The notes: generated from the sequence alone by a model not told the origin. A stretch of 64,000 bases of DNA from Puteibacter caeruleilacunae (GCA_005217565.1 SJCO01000007.1:62001-126000); one strand, 5' to 3'; shown: positions 8,813-17,821, counted from the stretch's first letter. Program-made: numbers and translations.

Positions 8813-9538
8813 ATGAGAAACAACCTAAAAGCGCTTGTTAGTTTGCTACTAGTATTACTAACCAGTGTTGCGTATGCTCAAAAATCTGAGGAAACCTCAA
8901 AGAAGTGGAGGATTTCGTTGAATGGTGGGATAGGGTACAGATTAGCCAGCACCAAAGAGAATAAAAAAGCTTTAATAAACCAGGGATATGATCCTGGTAA
9001 AGTTGATGACTATTTTAAAGAGATAAAATGGGGAACAAAAGCATCTGCGCAGTTTCATTATTTATGGGATGAGAACTGGGGAATTGGTCTTGATTATCAG
9101 CATCATCATTCATCTGGAAAAATTACAGGTAATATTGATCCTCAAGATGGTGTGACAATGTATTATGGTCAAACCGAGGATAAAGTCTTCACGAATTATC
9201 TTGGACTATCGTATTATTTCGCAGGAGAAATCAATGAAAAGCTTCTTTTTTATGGACAGACCTCTGTTGGTATTGCATATTTTCGACAAGAAACGGTGAG
9301 TCTCTATTCTCCAATACTGATCACAGGAAATACACTGGGAACTAACCTTGAACTCGGTCTTGAGTATCTTGTTTATGAGAATATTGGATTAGCATTTAGC
9401 GTAAACTATTTCCAGGCGAAAATCTCAAAAGTAGAACTGGATAATGGTAATTCTACAGCAGATATGAAGCTTGAGGGAGACCAGAAAGAAGGTTTAGCGC
9501 GATTAGACGCTGGTGTAGGTATTAGGTACTATTTCTAA
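8813..9538 (+). CDS. Outer-membrane beta-barrel protein, function unknown
   Basis: The 241-residue protein has a signal peptide (cleavage after VAYAQ, about residue 22). Amphipathic strands rich in alternating aromatics follow, and it ends in a terminal strand closing GIRYYF with a C-terminal phenylalanine, the outer-membrane barrel sorting signal. It resembles the small OmpA/porin-like barrels (about eight strands) annotated broadly as outer membrane beta-barrel proteins. The gene for a BACON/propeller lipoprotein follows after 19 bases, so the two are probably one operon and may act together at the surface. No enzymatic motif is visible. Confidence 0.8.
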   Translation: MRNNLKALVSLLLVLLTSVAYAQKSEETSKKWRISLNGGIGYRLASTKENKKALINQGYDPGKVDDYFKEIKWGTKASAQFHYLWDENWGIGLDYQHHHSSGKITGNIDPQDGVTMYYGQTEDKVFTNYLGLSYYFAGEINEKLLFYGQTSVGIAYFRQETVSLYSPILITGNTLGTNLELGLEYLVYENIGLAFSVNYFQAKISKVELDNGNSTADMKLEGDQKEGLARLDAGVGIRYYF

Positions 9539-9557
9539 ATCATCAAACATTGAAATC

Positions 9558-11237
9558 ATGAAGATCAAAAATATACAATATACCATTGTTGCTATAGCTC
9601 TTTCTATAGTCTTTCTATTTAGCGCTTGCGACGATAGTTTTCTTGATACAAAGTCTCCTAATCTAATTGAGACATCAGACACCATTTACATGACGAATTC
9701 TTCTTCTATTTTTGAAGTTGAAATGAATTTCAAGAACAATAACGCTTGTAAATGGCGTGTTGCACAGTTCCCAAAGTGGTTGGATATTTATCCTAAGGAA
9801 GGCTATCAGAATGCGAATGAAAGCTCAACTTTACACTTTGGCGTTAATGAGAGTGATATAGCCCTGGAGCTAGGAATATATAATTTCCCGCTTGTTTTTG
9901 ATATAAATGGAGAGAAGATGCTTGAGTACACCGTGTCGCTCGCTAACATGGGACAACCTACGATGGATGTATCAACCAGAGAAATCTCATTTATATATGA
10001 TTTAAAAGGAAGTTTCGAGATCAGTAATAACAATTACGGTCTTTTGGCTTGGAAAATAGTTGAGACACCAGACTGGATTAGTTGTGATAACAAAAGTGGA
10101 GTTGTTGAGCAGGGAAGTTTTGTAAATGTTAATGTAACCGCCAATGTGGATGGCCTGGATGAAGGGGATTATTCTGGAGTAATAAAAATACAGAGTAATG
10201 GAGTTAATCGTACTGAGTATGAGATTAAGGTTGACATAAAAGTGTCGGCTAACATTTATTGGGGAAATTATAAAGAGGGGATTTTCATTGATTCTCGATA
10301 TAGTAAAAGTAGGGATGAGGTAATTGTATTAACCAAAGAGCCCAATCAATTGGTGTTTATTGGTGCAGAAACTAACAAAACTATAGAGTTAAATAGAGTT
10401 CCTCAATGTTTTGCTCTTTCTGAGGATGAGTCTGCCATTGCCATTGGATATTCAAATGCTGAAATTAGTACCTATGATACAGAAAGTGTTACCGAAACAA
10501 ACACGTTTCAGGCAGGAGTTATTCCTTCAGATGTGGAATTCGGTAATAATCAGTGGTTGTATTTCACCGCAAAGATCTCATATCGGCATTATTTGCATAG
10601 TCTAAATCTTTCTAATGGAGAGATTATTCGTGCCAATGAGGGAGAAAGTGGATTGACTAGTCTGATAAAAGTTCCTGGGAAGGATTTGTTGGCAGCATAT
10701 CGTCCGGGATATAGTCCTGATGGATTCTTTCTTTTTGATATCTCTAATGCTGGAGAAACCAACAAGATGAATGAATATTTCATGACACATAGAGGATTGT
10801 GCTTTTACGAGGATGGCTCAAAAATGGTAACAGCTCACAATAAGTTGTTTAATACGCCAGAATATGATTCTACTAAATCGTATTTCTCGAATGAACCTCC
10901 AGCGGTTGGACAGCTAGATTTACCAATGCATCAGGTATCCGACTGTATGGCTCAACATTCTGTAACTGAGAGGATATTTGTAGGTGAAGGTTTTAATTGG
11001 GAAGGTGAAAATACTGTTATCTCAATTTTTAATGATCATACACTGGTTAAAGAGAAGACAATAGAATTGAAATCAGTGCGCCCTGATAATTATCCATATG
11101 GAAGCACATGGTATGGCAAACCGATGGCCATGTATCCAACCAGTAATGGTAATGCTTTATGGGTGGTTCAAATGTATGCCGAGCATAGTGACACCAGGAA
11201 TATTTGGTCGGTAAATAAGCTTGAAATTGAAGAGTAG
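9558..11237 (+). CDS. Lipoprotein with two BACON-like domains and a C-terminal beta-propeller
   Basis: The 559-residue protein has a lipoprotein signal peptide ending LFSAC (lipidated Cys24). Residues about 40-130 and 135-230 are two tandem Ig-like repeats with the W(L/I)-x-P-xxG pattern of BACON domains (FPKWLDIYPKEG and TPDWISCDNKSG). BACON domains sit in Bacteroidota surface glycosidases and adhesins as carbohydrate- or mucin-binding or spacer modules. From about 245 onward the chain looks like a six- to seven-bladed propeller (repeated I-A-I-G-Y-S and W-Y-F-T type strands). It probably sits on the outer membrane with the barrel protein encoded 19 bases upstream. A ligand-binding or adhesion role is inferred; no catalytic residues are seen. 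Confidence 0.75.
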   Translation: MKIKNIQYTIVAIALSIVFLFSACDDSFLDTKSPNLIETSDTIYMTNSSSIFEVEMNFKNNNACKWRVAQFPKWLDIYPKEGYQNANESSTLHFGVNESDIALELGIYNFPLVFDINGEKMLEYTVSLANMGQPTMDVSTREISFIYDLKGSFEISNNNYGLLAWKIVETPDWISCDNKSGVVEQGSFVNVNVTANVDGLDEGDYSGVIKIQSNGVNRTEYEIKVDIKVSANIYWGNYKEGIFIDSRYSKSRDEVIVLTKEPNQLVFIGAETNKTIELNRVPQCFALSEDESAIAIGYSNAEISTYDTESVTETNTFQAGVIPSDVEFGNNQWLYFTAKISYRHYLHSLNLSNGEIIRANEGESGLTSLIKVPGKDLLAAYRPGYSPDGFFLFDISNAGETNKMNEYFMTHRGLCFYEDGSKMVTAHNKLFNTPEYDSTKSYFSNEPPAVGQLDLPMHQVSDCMAQHSVTERIFVGEGFNWEGENTVISIFNDHTLVKEKTIELKSVRPDNYPYGSTWYGKPMAMYPTSNGNALWVVQMYAEHSDTRNIWSVNKLEIEE

Positions 11238-11275
11238 TGAAGAAGATATTCTTATTATGAATCATCATTTGGTAA

Positions 11276-11302
11276 ACAAAGGTCCTTTTTTAGGACCTTT
11301 GT
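11276..11302 (+). terminator. Intrinsic terminator
   Basis: A perfect 10-bp stem, ACAAAGGTCC paired with GGACCTTTGT, has a 7-base loop. It ends the barrel/lipoprotein operon 39 bases after the stop codon. Confidence 0.8.
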
Positions 11303-11341
11303 CATTTACTAATATATTTTCTTAGAGAAATCATCACATAT

Positions 11342-11372
11342 TTTGGTTATTAATGTTTTTCGTCTATCTTTG
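11342..11372 (+). promoter_or_regulatory. Promoter of the Gfo/Idh/MocA gene
   Basis: TTTG at 11342-11345 and TATCTTTG at 11365-11372 are exact matches to the Bacteroidota -33 and -7 elements with 19 bases between. Transcription would start near 11379, giving a leader of about 75 bases. Confidence 0.7.
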
Positions 11373-11455
11373 GCATACCAGAACAGAGCAGAATGGATGT
11401 TGATGAGTGAAGATATCCATTCGATACCATATATAGAACCATATATAGAACCAAA

Positions 11456-12808
11456 ATGAAAAATTTATCTAGAAGATCATTCCTAAAATCGTCGTCTGCA
11501 TTAGCGGCAGGGGCGATGATCATTCCTAATTTTATTAGTTGTTCACCTAATAACAGATTGAACTTCGCTGTTATTGGAGTAGGTGGCCGAGGTCGCGCCA
11601 GCTGGACAAAGGTACCTAGAGAAAGTATCGTTGCCATGTGTGATGTTGACGATAGAATGGTAGGCGAAAGCTATGAAAAATGTCCTAATTCAAAGAAGTA
11701 TAAGGACTTTAGAAAGATGTTCGATGAAATGCACAAAGAGATTGATGCAGTAATCATCGCAACACCTGACCATACTCACTTTCCTGCAGCAATGGCTGCA
11801 ATGGAGCTTGGAAAACACGTTTTTGTTGAGAAGCCTTTGGCTCACAACATCTGGCAATTACGTACTATGAAAAAAGCTGCTGAATATTATAATGTTGTAT
11901 CGCAAATGGGTAACCAGGGACATACAACTAATGGTATTCGCTTAGTAAAAGAATGGTATGAAGCTGGAATCTTAGGAGAAGTAAGAGAAGTAATCAGATG
12001 GAGTGGACCTATCGATTTTGAAAAAGATGGCTACTTTGGAAAGCCTGAATCTTTCCCTCCTCCGGTGCATCCAGTACCAGAAGGGCTTGATTATGATCTA
12101 TGGCTTGGACCCGCAGCTGAGCGTCCATTTAACAAGCTTTATGCTCCTAGAGTATGGAGACCTTTCTATGACTTTGGTAATGGTAAATTAGGCGACTGGT
12201 GTTGTCATACCTTAGATGCTCCTTATTGGGCATTGGATCTTGGTTTACCTCATACAGTTGAAGGTTATATTCCTAATCCTATACCTGATCATAGCTTCGT
12301 TGCTGAAGAGTCGTTGGTAACATGGCAATTTGCTGCTCGCGGCAATAAAGCTCCTGTGACTATGAAGTGGTACGAGGGATTAGAGAAGCCTGAAGTTAGG
12401 CCAGAATGGGGAATTGATGAACTTCCTGGTGATGGTATGATTATGATCGGTGATAAGAAAACGATTATTACTGGTGGTCGTCCTAACAATCCTAGACTGT
12501 TGGTACCAGAAGAAGAATGGAAAGAATTCCAAAAAAATCCTCCTGCTAAGACTATTCCACGAACTCACGAAGAGAATCCGGTACAAGAATGGGTTGATGC
12601 AATTAAAGGTGATTTCTTGCCTGGATCGAACTTTAATTACGCTGCTACCTTTATGGAAGCTTGTCAGGTTGGAGTACTTGCTCAACGTTTTGGTGGTACC
12701 ATTAAGTGGGATGCTAAAAACATGAAAGCTGTTGGTCGTCCTGAGTTGGATGCATACATCAAAGAACCAGTGCGTAAAGGCTGGGAATATGGTGAAGGGC
12801 TTTTGTAG
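11456..12808 (+). CDS. Tat-exported Gfo/Idh/MocA family oxidoreductase
   Basis: The 450-residue protein has a twin-arginine signal (SRRSFLK, residues 5-11, then a hydrophobic stretch). A Cys29 follows that may be lipidated. The Rossmann motif GVGGRG (41-46) binds NAD(P), and EKP at 125-127 gives the catalytic Lys126 of the family. The large C-terminal half, with GDWCCHTLDAPYWALDL, is typical of secreted Bacteroidota members acting on sugars. Such enzymes oxidise or reduce a sugar hydroxyl, often at C3, with a tightly bound cofactor. The ThuA-like gene follows after 40 bases and is probably cotranscribed; the pair recurs in glycan-degrading Bacteroidota. The substrate is not visible. Confidence 0.9.
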   Translation: MKNLSRRSFLKSSSALAAGAMIIPNFISCSPNNRLNFAVIGVGGRGRASWTKVPRESIVAMCDVDDRMVGESYEKCPNSKKYKDFRKMFDEMHKEIDAVIIATPDHTHFPAAMAAMELGKHVFVEKPLAHNIWQLRTMKKAAEYYNVVSQMGNQGHTTNGIRLVKEWYEAGILGEVREVIRWSGPIDFEKDGYFGKPESFPPPVHPVPEGLDYDLWLGPAAERPFNKLYAPRVWRPFYDFGNGKLGDWCCHTLDAPYWALDLGLPHTVEGYIPNPIPDHSFVAEESLVTWQFAARGNKAPVTMKWYEGLEKPEVRPEWGIDELPGDGMIMIGDKKTIITGGRPNNPRLLVPEEEWKEFQKNPPAKTIPRTHEENPVQEWVDAIKGDFLPGSNFNYAATFMEACQVGVLAQRFGGTIKWDAKNMKAVGRPELDAYIKEPVRKGWEYGEGLL

Positions 12809-12848
12809 AGGATTGTGATATTTTACACTATAACTGAATATATTTAGA

Positions 12849-13607
12849 ATGAAAAAGATATTAGTACTGCTACTGGCAATGGTTATTTCTGCTGGTTCGG
12901 TGGTTGTTGCAAAGGAGAAGAAAGAGCCGGTTCTTAAGGTGCTTGTGTTTACTAAAACAGATGGTTTTAGACATAAATCTTCAATTGAAGAGGGAGTAAA
13001 AACCCTTATTCAGATCGCAACAGAGAAGAATTGGTTGATTACCATAACAGAAGATGCTTCATTTTTTACCGATGATATTTTGTCGAAGTTTGATATGACC
13101 GTCTGGCTTAATTCTACAGGTAATGTATTGAATGAAAAGCAGCAGAAAGCCTTTATGCGCTTTATTAAAAAGGGAAAAGGTTTTGTTGGTATTCATGGAG
13201 CATCAGACTGTGAGAAAGAATGGGATTGGTATAGAGGACTGTGCGGAGCATGGTTTAAAACTCATCCACCTTTCCAGACAGCTACAATCAATATTGAAGA
13301 CACAAATCACCCGGCAATGGCTCCTTTTGTAGGAATGAAAACATTTACTACTGATGATGAGTGGTATGTTTTTAGATCTAATCCACGAGCAAGAGTAAAT
13401 GTGTTGGCTAGTCTTGATGAGAGTAGTGTTAAAAAGGGTAAGGACGGCTGGCAAATGGGTGATCATCCTGTTATTTGGTACCAGGAATATGAAGGAGCAA
13501 GATCGTTCTATACTGTTTTTTGCCATGGAGCGAATGCTTACGAAAACGAAAAAATTGTACAACATCTTACTGGTGCAATCGAGTGGGCTGGCAAATTAGT
13601 TGATTAA
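12849..13607 (+). CDS. Exported ThuA-like domain protein
   Basis: The 252-residue protein has a signal peptide (cleavage after SVVVAK, about residue 22). A ThuA (trehalose utilisation type) glutamine-amidotransferase-like fold follows, with the marks VLVFTKTDGFRHKS, GKGFVGIHGASDCE and PVIWYQEYEGARSFYTVFCHG. ThuA proteins take part in keto-sugar metabolism in Sinorhizobium; exported Bacteroidota versions usually accompany Gfo/Idh/MocA oxidoreductases or DUF1080 proteins. The gene lies 40 bases after the oxidoreductase gene and ends at a strong terminator, so the two form a two-gene unit. The exact reaction is not established for this group. Confidence 0.88.
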   Translation: MKKILVLLLAMVISAGSVVVAKEKKEPVLKVLVFTKTDGFRHKSSIEEGVKTLIQIATEKNWLITITEDASFFTDDILSKFDMTVWLNSTGNVLNEKQQKAFMRFIKKGKGFVGIHGASDCEKEWDWYRGLCGAWFKTHPPFQTATINIEDTNHPAMAPFVGMKTFTTDDEWYVFRSNPRARVNVLASLDESSVKKGKDGWQMGDHPVIWYQEYEGARSFYTVFCHGANAYENEKIVQHLTGAIEWAGKLVD

Positions 13608-13703
13608 TTTGTTTCCTATGAGAAAGGTATTGGTTTGGTGCTATTAAATCCAATACTGCATTGATAAGATAGTTTGTTGGTTAATACGATGATTATGCAG
13701 ATT

Positions 13704-13732
13704 TAGCAGCCTTAGCGGGCTGCTATTTTTTT
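13704..13732 (+). terminator. Intrinsic terminator after the ThuA-like gene
   Basis: An 8-bp stem TAGCAGCC/GGCTGCTA with a 6-base loop is followed by seven T. It closes the oxidoreductase/ThuA unit. Confidence 0.88.
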
Positions 13733-13769
13733 GAGTAAATGTGTTCTGCAATAAATATCCAATGAATAC

Positions 13770-13799
13770 TTGATGAAAAGTTATAATTAACTACTTTTA
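13770..13799 (+). promoter_or_regulatory. Probable promoter of the propeller lipoprotein gene
   Basis: TTG at 13770-13772 and TACTTTTA at 13792-13799 (one mismatch to TAnnTTTG) are 19 bases apart, 40 bases before the ATG at 13840. Confidence 0.45.
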
Positions 13800-13839
13800 T
13801 GTTTCATTATCAAAAGCATGACATTGTAATTACATTTAA

Positions 13840-15042
13840 ATGAAAACAACTAGCTGGTATTTATCCCCAAAAAGAACGATGCACGTATTAATTCTTGCAG
13901 TTCTTGTTTCTTTTTTTCAAGGATGTGGTTCTTCCTCAGAAGATGCTTCAATAAAAACGATTGACTTTTCAGAGAGTTCAACACTTAGTGAGTTTAACTT
14001 CTTAAAACGTGTAAAGAAAACAACCTTTATTCCTCTTGAATATAAAAAGAATTGTTGTATCTCATCTATTGAAAAGCTAGAGATTTTTCATGACACATTG
14101 TTTGTTCTTTCTGATGATATGATTTACCTATTTAATAAAAAAGGTAAGTATCTTAAGAAACTAGGTAACAATGGTAGGGGGCCAAAAGAATGCACATCGA
14201 TCTTCAGTTTCTCTATTGATAGGGATAATCAGGCTGTTCGTGTATATGATTATCAAACCAATTGTGTTTGTTCTTTCACTACCTCAGGGAAGTTTATTCA
14301 ACGAACAAAGGTTGGTTTAATATGGCAGGCAGAGGCGAGTGATAGCAATGAACTGTTGTGCTATCCAATCAATTGTTTTGGTCAGGAACCTTATAATTTA
14401 GTGGTCATAAACACCATTGGAGACACGCTTAGAACATTTCCCAATTATTTGAAATTTAGACTTAATGGGAATCCATTCCTTTTTCGAATTGGTGAAACTA
14501 TTTTCCATAATCAGAAGGGGATTTCATTTCATCAGTTTTTATCAGATACAGTATTTAAATATAACTCACAGCAGATGGCACTGGTTCCCCGATTTCTACT
14601 TAAAGGGGTGAATACGCTTCCTATTGATTTACTTGGGGACCTCGGAAAGTTTGAGAAAAAGGAAGATAACTACAATTGGTTGGAGCGAATCCAGGAATCG
14701 AGACGTTTCCTATTTTTCAATGCAAAGATGCATGGGAAGAACACTAACTTTATCTACAATAAAAAGCAGAATAGATTAAGCAGGGTGATAGGACCTGAAA
14801 CAGGCGGTGCACCCAAAACGCTAGCTGAATCTAATTTCTTTTGGCCTAATAGTGTGAGCTCAAAAGATAGGATGATTCGATTTTGGACTGCTTATTCATT
14901 TAAGAATTATTACAAGGAGATAGTGAAGGATAAAGAATCACTGAAATATTTGGCTGCCCATCAGTGTCCTCGATTTGAAGGCTTCTACAACTCGGTTGAT
15001 ATTAATGATAATCCGATTATTCAAGTTACCTGGATGAATTAG
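13840..15042 (+). CDS. 6-bladed beta-propeller lipoprotein
   Basis: The 400-residue protein has a lipoprotein signal peptide with Cys29 (SFFQGC). A Bacteroidota-type 6-bladed propeller follows, showing the start region TTFIPLEYKK, then repeated blades such as DDMIYLFNKKGKYLKKLGNNGRGP and the DFQTNxV-like strand YDYQTNCVCSFTTSGKFI. Proteins of this group are surface or periplasmic and have no known enzymatic role. It has its own promoter, and the TIM-barrel lipoprotein gene follows in the same direction. It may belong to PUL 1, which begins here, but binding partners cannot be inferred from the sequence. Confidence 0.75.
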   Translation: MKTTSWYLSPKRTMHVLILAVLVSFFQGCGSSSEDASIKTIDFSESSTLSEFNFLKRVKKTTFIPLEYKKNCCISSIEKLEIFHDTLFVLSDDMIYLFNKKGKYLKKLGNNGRGPKECTSIFSFSIDRDNQAVRVYDYQTNCVCSFTTSGKFIQRTKVGLIWQAEASDSNELLCYPINCFGQEPYNLVVINTIGDTLRTFPNYLKFRLNGNPFLFRIGETIFHNQKGISFHQFLSDTVFKYNSQQMALVPRFLLKGVNTLPIDLLGDLGKFEKKEDNYNWLERIQESRRFLFFNAKMHGKNTNFIYNKKQNRLSRVIGPETGGAPKTLAESNFFWPNSVSSKDRMIRFWTAYSFKNYYKEIVKDKESLKYLAAHQCPRFEGFYNSVDINDNPIIQVTWMN

Positions 15043-15102
15043 AATCTTTTGATTAAGGTTTAACTATTTTAAAAATAGGCTACTAGTACTTGAAATCATT
15101 AC

Positions 15103-15124
15103 TTTGTTCGTATGTTTGAACAAA
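15103..15124. repeat. Inverted repeat upstream of the TIM-barrel gene
   Basis: TTTGTTC and GAACAAA arms (15103-15109, 15118-15124) flank an 8-base spacer in the gap between two same-strand genes. A near-consensus -7 element (TACTTTG) overlaps the left arm, so it could be an operator. Confidence 0.35.
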
Positions 15125-15253
15125 ATAGTTGGTTGAATATTTGTGCTTGAGAAAGATTTTCTTCAATTTTGGCGTACCGGAGCAGAACGGAGTAGTATCC
15201 TGGCCTGTCTGGATAGCGCTGATAAAACCACTTTTTATAACATATTTGACCAA

Positions 15254-17542
15254 ATGAAACGAAGTAGTAGATGTAATTGTATGATGCTGGGTTTACTATC
15301 CCTGGTGTTTATACAGGTAGGGTGCATAAAGAAGCGACAAGCCGACTTTAGTACCAATTATTTTAAAATCAACATTGATGAGCGCGGCTTCATTAATAGT
15401 ATGCAGAACATAACAAAAAAGCCAGCGCAAGAATTTAGTCCTACAGATAAACCTTCTCCGTTGTTGAGTCTGTACGATACAGAAACAGATACTTATTATG
15501 AGCCTGTTGAAGGAAGTTATGATGAATCAGAAAAACTTATCAGTCTTTCTTTTGAAAATGGTTCAGTTGCAAGGGTTATGATAGAGCCTCAAGATAAGTA
15601 CCTTAAGTTGACACTCAAGGATTTATCTCCTCGCAATGGAATTGATGATGTGCAATGGGGGCAATATCATACTAATATTTGTAACCTATTTGGTGAGATT
15701 ATTGGTGTGGCGAGAGATACTAGTGAGACTGTTAATTATGCCATTGGGATGCTTGCTTTGAATGATAATACACTGGGCGGAATTTCAGAAACCATAGCAG
15801 ATGCTGCTCCATTTCAATATGTAATACATTCGCCAGATTCAGTGCGTTATCCATTACCAGATGACTTGCATGAAGGACAAGTGTTTACATTGGGAGGTGA
15901 TGGGATTAGTGATGTTGCTTTTTATGCGCATAAGGAGCCATGGTATAGAATAGTGTATGGAAATGCTGCAATGGTTGATGATAAGGGGCGTATTTCCATA
16001 GCTTATCACTCTAGAGATCGATCGGTAAAGAGAGAGGTATATTATTCACTTATTCCTAATATGAAGGCAAATACCCCGAACCATTTGGAGGTACAACCAT
16101 TACCGGGAGTTGACTATATAGGTTCATCGGTAGCATTATGGGGTAGTCCTGACAGTACTGCATTGATGGATGTGATTCAGGACATTGTTTTAGCAGAAGG
16201 TTTACCTTATCCTACAGTGAATGGTAAATGGGTGAAAGATCCTGCGGCTTTTGTTCCTGATGCTCTAACGCGAGGGGCCGTGTATGATAGCATAATCTCG
16301 TATACTAACCGATTGGGATTCAAAGCTATCAGTCTTTATGATATGGGCTTTTTGAAGCCAGATAGAGGAAATGAAGGATATATTGATGGAAAAAATTTTG
16401 AGAAGAAGTCAATAAAGCTAAAATCGGGAAATGTATCACACAAAGAATTTGCGGATATGGCTGCAAAGCATGGAATTATTATTGGTCGTACACCTATTAC
16501 TAATTCTTTGGCTCCAGGCACCAAGGATGCGAGTCCTGTGCCTAGCGATAGTCTTTGTTATCAGCAAAAGCGTTTGCTGAAGAATAACATCAGCGAAACT
16601 GATACAATTATTATGGTTGATGATCCGAAGTACATGAATGAGATTGCTAGTTGGGAAGGGCATTGTGAGAATTTGAATATGATAAAGATAGGCAAGGAGT
16701 TGATTCATTATTTAGGTGTATCAAAAGAGAAACCTTATCGATTGTTGAATGTGACTCGAGGTTATTGGGGAACAACACCTGTAAGTCATAAGATTAATGA
16801 TCAAATTTATAAGTTACAGGTGACCTTGAATTATGGATACGATGGTTTGATACCTAACATGGAACTACAGGATGAAATAGCAGAATATTACGCCGACGTT
16901 TGTCACATTAATGGTTTAGGATATTATGACTTTGATGGACAGGAGTTTCTGTTTAATAATGGTCACGGTTATTATTCGGCGAAGCGTTTCTTTCATAGGA
17001 TGTTTGATAAGGCTTATAATTTGGGACTTCCTACAATTCGTTTTACTGGAGCAACTTTATCTGAAGGATCATGGCATTATCAGAGCATCTGGAATGTTGG
17101 GGGCGGAAAGAATTTATATGATGTAGAAAAAAGAGAATGGGGTAGTACTACCAGTCAAGGTAAAGATCTAAGAGATGTAACAATCGCTAATTATTTCCCA
17201 GTTGGTATGGGAGGTAACTTTCCAATAAATGCATCATCAACAGTTGAGCAATATGAGCATATACAGGCCATTTCTGTTGGCGTAGGAACAACCTATAGTC
17301 TTGAGCTTAATCAAAAAGATGTAGAAAGCTGTCAGCATAAGGATGAAATTTTCAAGACAATTAGAACATGGGAGAATGCTCGTGCTGCGAATGCATTTCC
17401 ACGAAGTGTGAAGAAACTTTTAGCCAATCCAAAGAAGAATTGGAGACTTGAAGAAGTTGATAGAAATACCTGGAAATTATATGAGCTTGTTGATGGAGAG
17501 AAAACAAATCCTAAAGTGTTAGTTCGAGCTTTAGGTTATTAA
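15254..17542 (+). CDS. Large exported lipoprotein resembling a TIM-barrel glycoside hydrolase; family not recognised
   Basis: I start at the ATG at 15254, which gives a clean lipoprotein signal ending VGC (Cys24) and 762 residues. The open frame runs on to 15143, but that extension lacks signal features and overlaps promoter-like DNA. Residues about 30-330 look like a beta-sandwich domain (supersandwich-like). The rest looks like an (alpha/beta)8 barrel with GFKAISLYDMGFL, acidic strand ends such as GYYDFDGQEFLF, and GLPTIRFTGATLSEGSW. Acidic residues at strand ends suit a glycosidase, but I cannot name a CAZy family. It lies between the propeller lipoprotein and the SusC/SusD/GH89 genes of PUL 1 and ends at a strong terminator. 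Confidence 0.7.
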   Translation: MKRSSRCNCMMLGLLSLVFIQVGCIKKRQADFSTNYFKINIDERGFINSMQNITKKPAQEFSPTDKPSPLLSLYDTETDTYYEPVEGSYDESEKLISLSFENGSVARVMIEPQDKYLKLTLKDLSPRNGIDDVQWGQYHTNICNLFGEIIGVARDTSETVNYAIGMLALNDNTLGGISETIADAAPFQYVIHSPDSVRYPLPDDLHEGQVFTLGGDGISDVAFYAHKEPWYRIVYGNAAMVDDKGRISIAYHSRDRSVKREVYYSLIPNMKANTPNHLEVQPLPGVDYIGSSVALWGSPDSTALMDVIQDIVLAEGLPYPTVNGKWVKDPAAFVPDALTRGAVYDSIISYTNRLGFKAISLYDMGFLKPDRGNEGYIDGKNFEKKSIKLKSGNVSHKEFADMAAKHGIIIGRTPITNSLAPGTKDASPVPSDSLCYQQKRLLKNNISETDTIIMVDDPKYMNEIASWEGHCENLNMIKIGKELIHYLGVSKEKPYRLLNVTRGYWGTTPVSHKINDQIYKLQVTLNYGYDGLIPNMELQDEIAEYYADVCHINGLGYYDFDGQEFLFNNGHGYYSAKRFFHRMFDKAYNLGLPTIRFTGATLSEGSWHYQSIWNVGGGKNLYDVEKREWGSTTSQGKDLRDVTIANYFPVGMGGNFPINASSTVEQYEHIQAISVGVGTTYSLELNQKDVESCQHKDEIFKTIRTWENARAANAFPRSVKKLLANPKKNWRLEEVDRNTWKLYELVDGEKTNPKVLVRALGY

Positions 17543-17599
17543 GGAAAAAGAAATTTGGTTTACGAGAAGGTAGAGATCAAGTAAACCGCTACTATCGTA

Positions 17600-17627
17600 A
17601 AGGCAGCCCAAAGGCTGCCTTTTTTTG
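17600..17627 (+). terminator. Intrinsic terminator after the TIM-barrel lipoprotein gene
   Basis: A 9-bp stem AAGGCAGCC/GGCTGCCTT with a CAAA loop runs into a T tract of about seven. It separates this gene from the susC that follows, so susC must have its own promoter in 17628-17821, where I found no exact -7 box. Confidence 0.9.
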
Positions 17628-17821
17628 TTGGAAATACAACTTGTTTCTTTGCTTCTTGCTGAAAATCTAGTATTTGCTGAAAAATTGTACCATCCTGACG
17701 AGATATTGAACCTGCCTCACAAACATCAGATGCAACTTTACATCAACTTATTTGCGGCGTTTTTCGTAATAGTTGATATTCCAAAGAATGCTGCCATGTT
17801 AAAATAAAACATAGTTCAATT

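Noticed and set aside
9503-9685. Short minus-strand frame across the barrel/lipoprotein junction
   Set aside because: It is antisense to the end of one gene and the signal peptide of the next; no supporting feature.
15143-15253. In-frame extension upstream of the TIM-barrel lipoprotein gene
   Set aside because: It would bury the lipoprotein signal 60 residues inside the chain and it overlaps promoter-like DNA; the ATG at 15254 gives a normal signal.
17625-17807. 60-residue open frame between the terminator and susC
   Set aside because: It starts inside the T tract of the terminator, has no family features and sits where a susC leader is expected.
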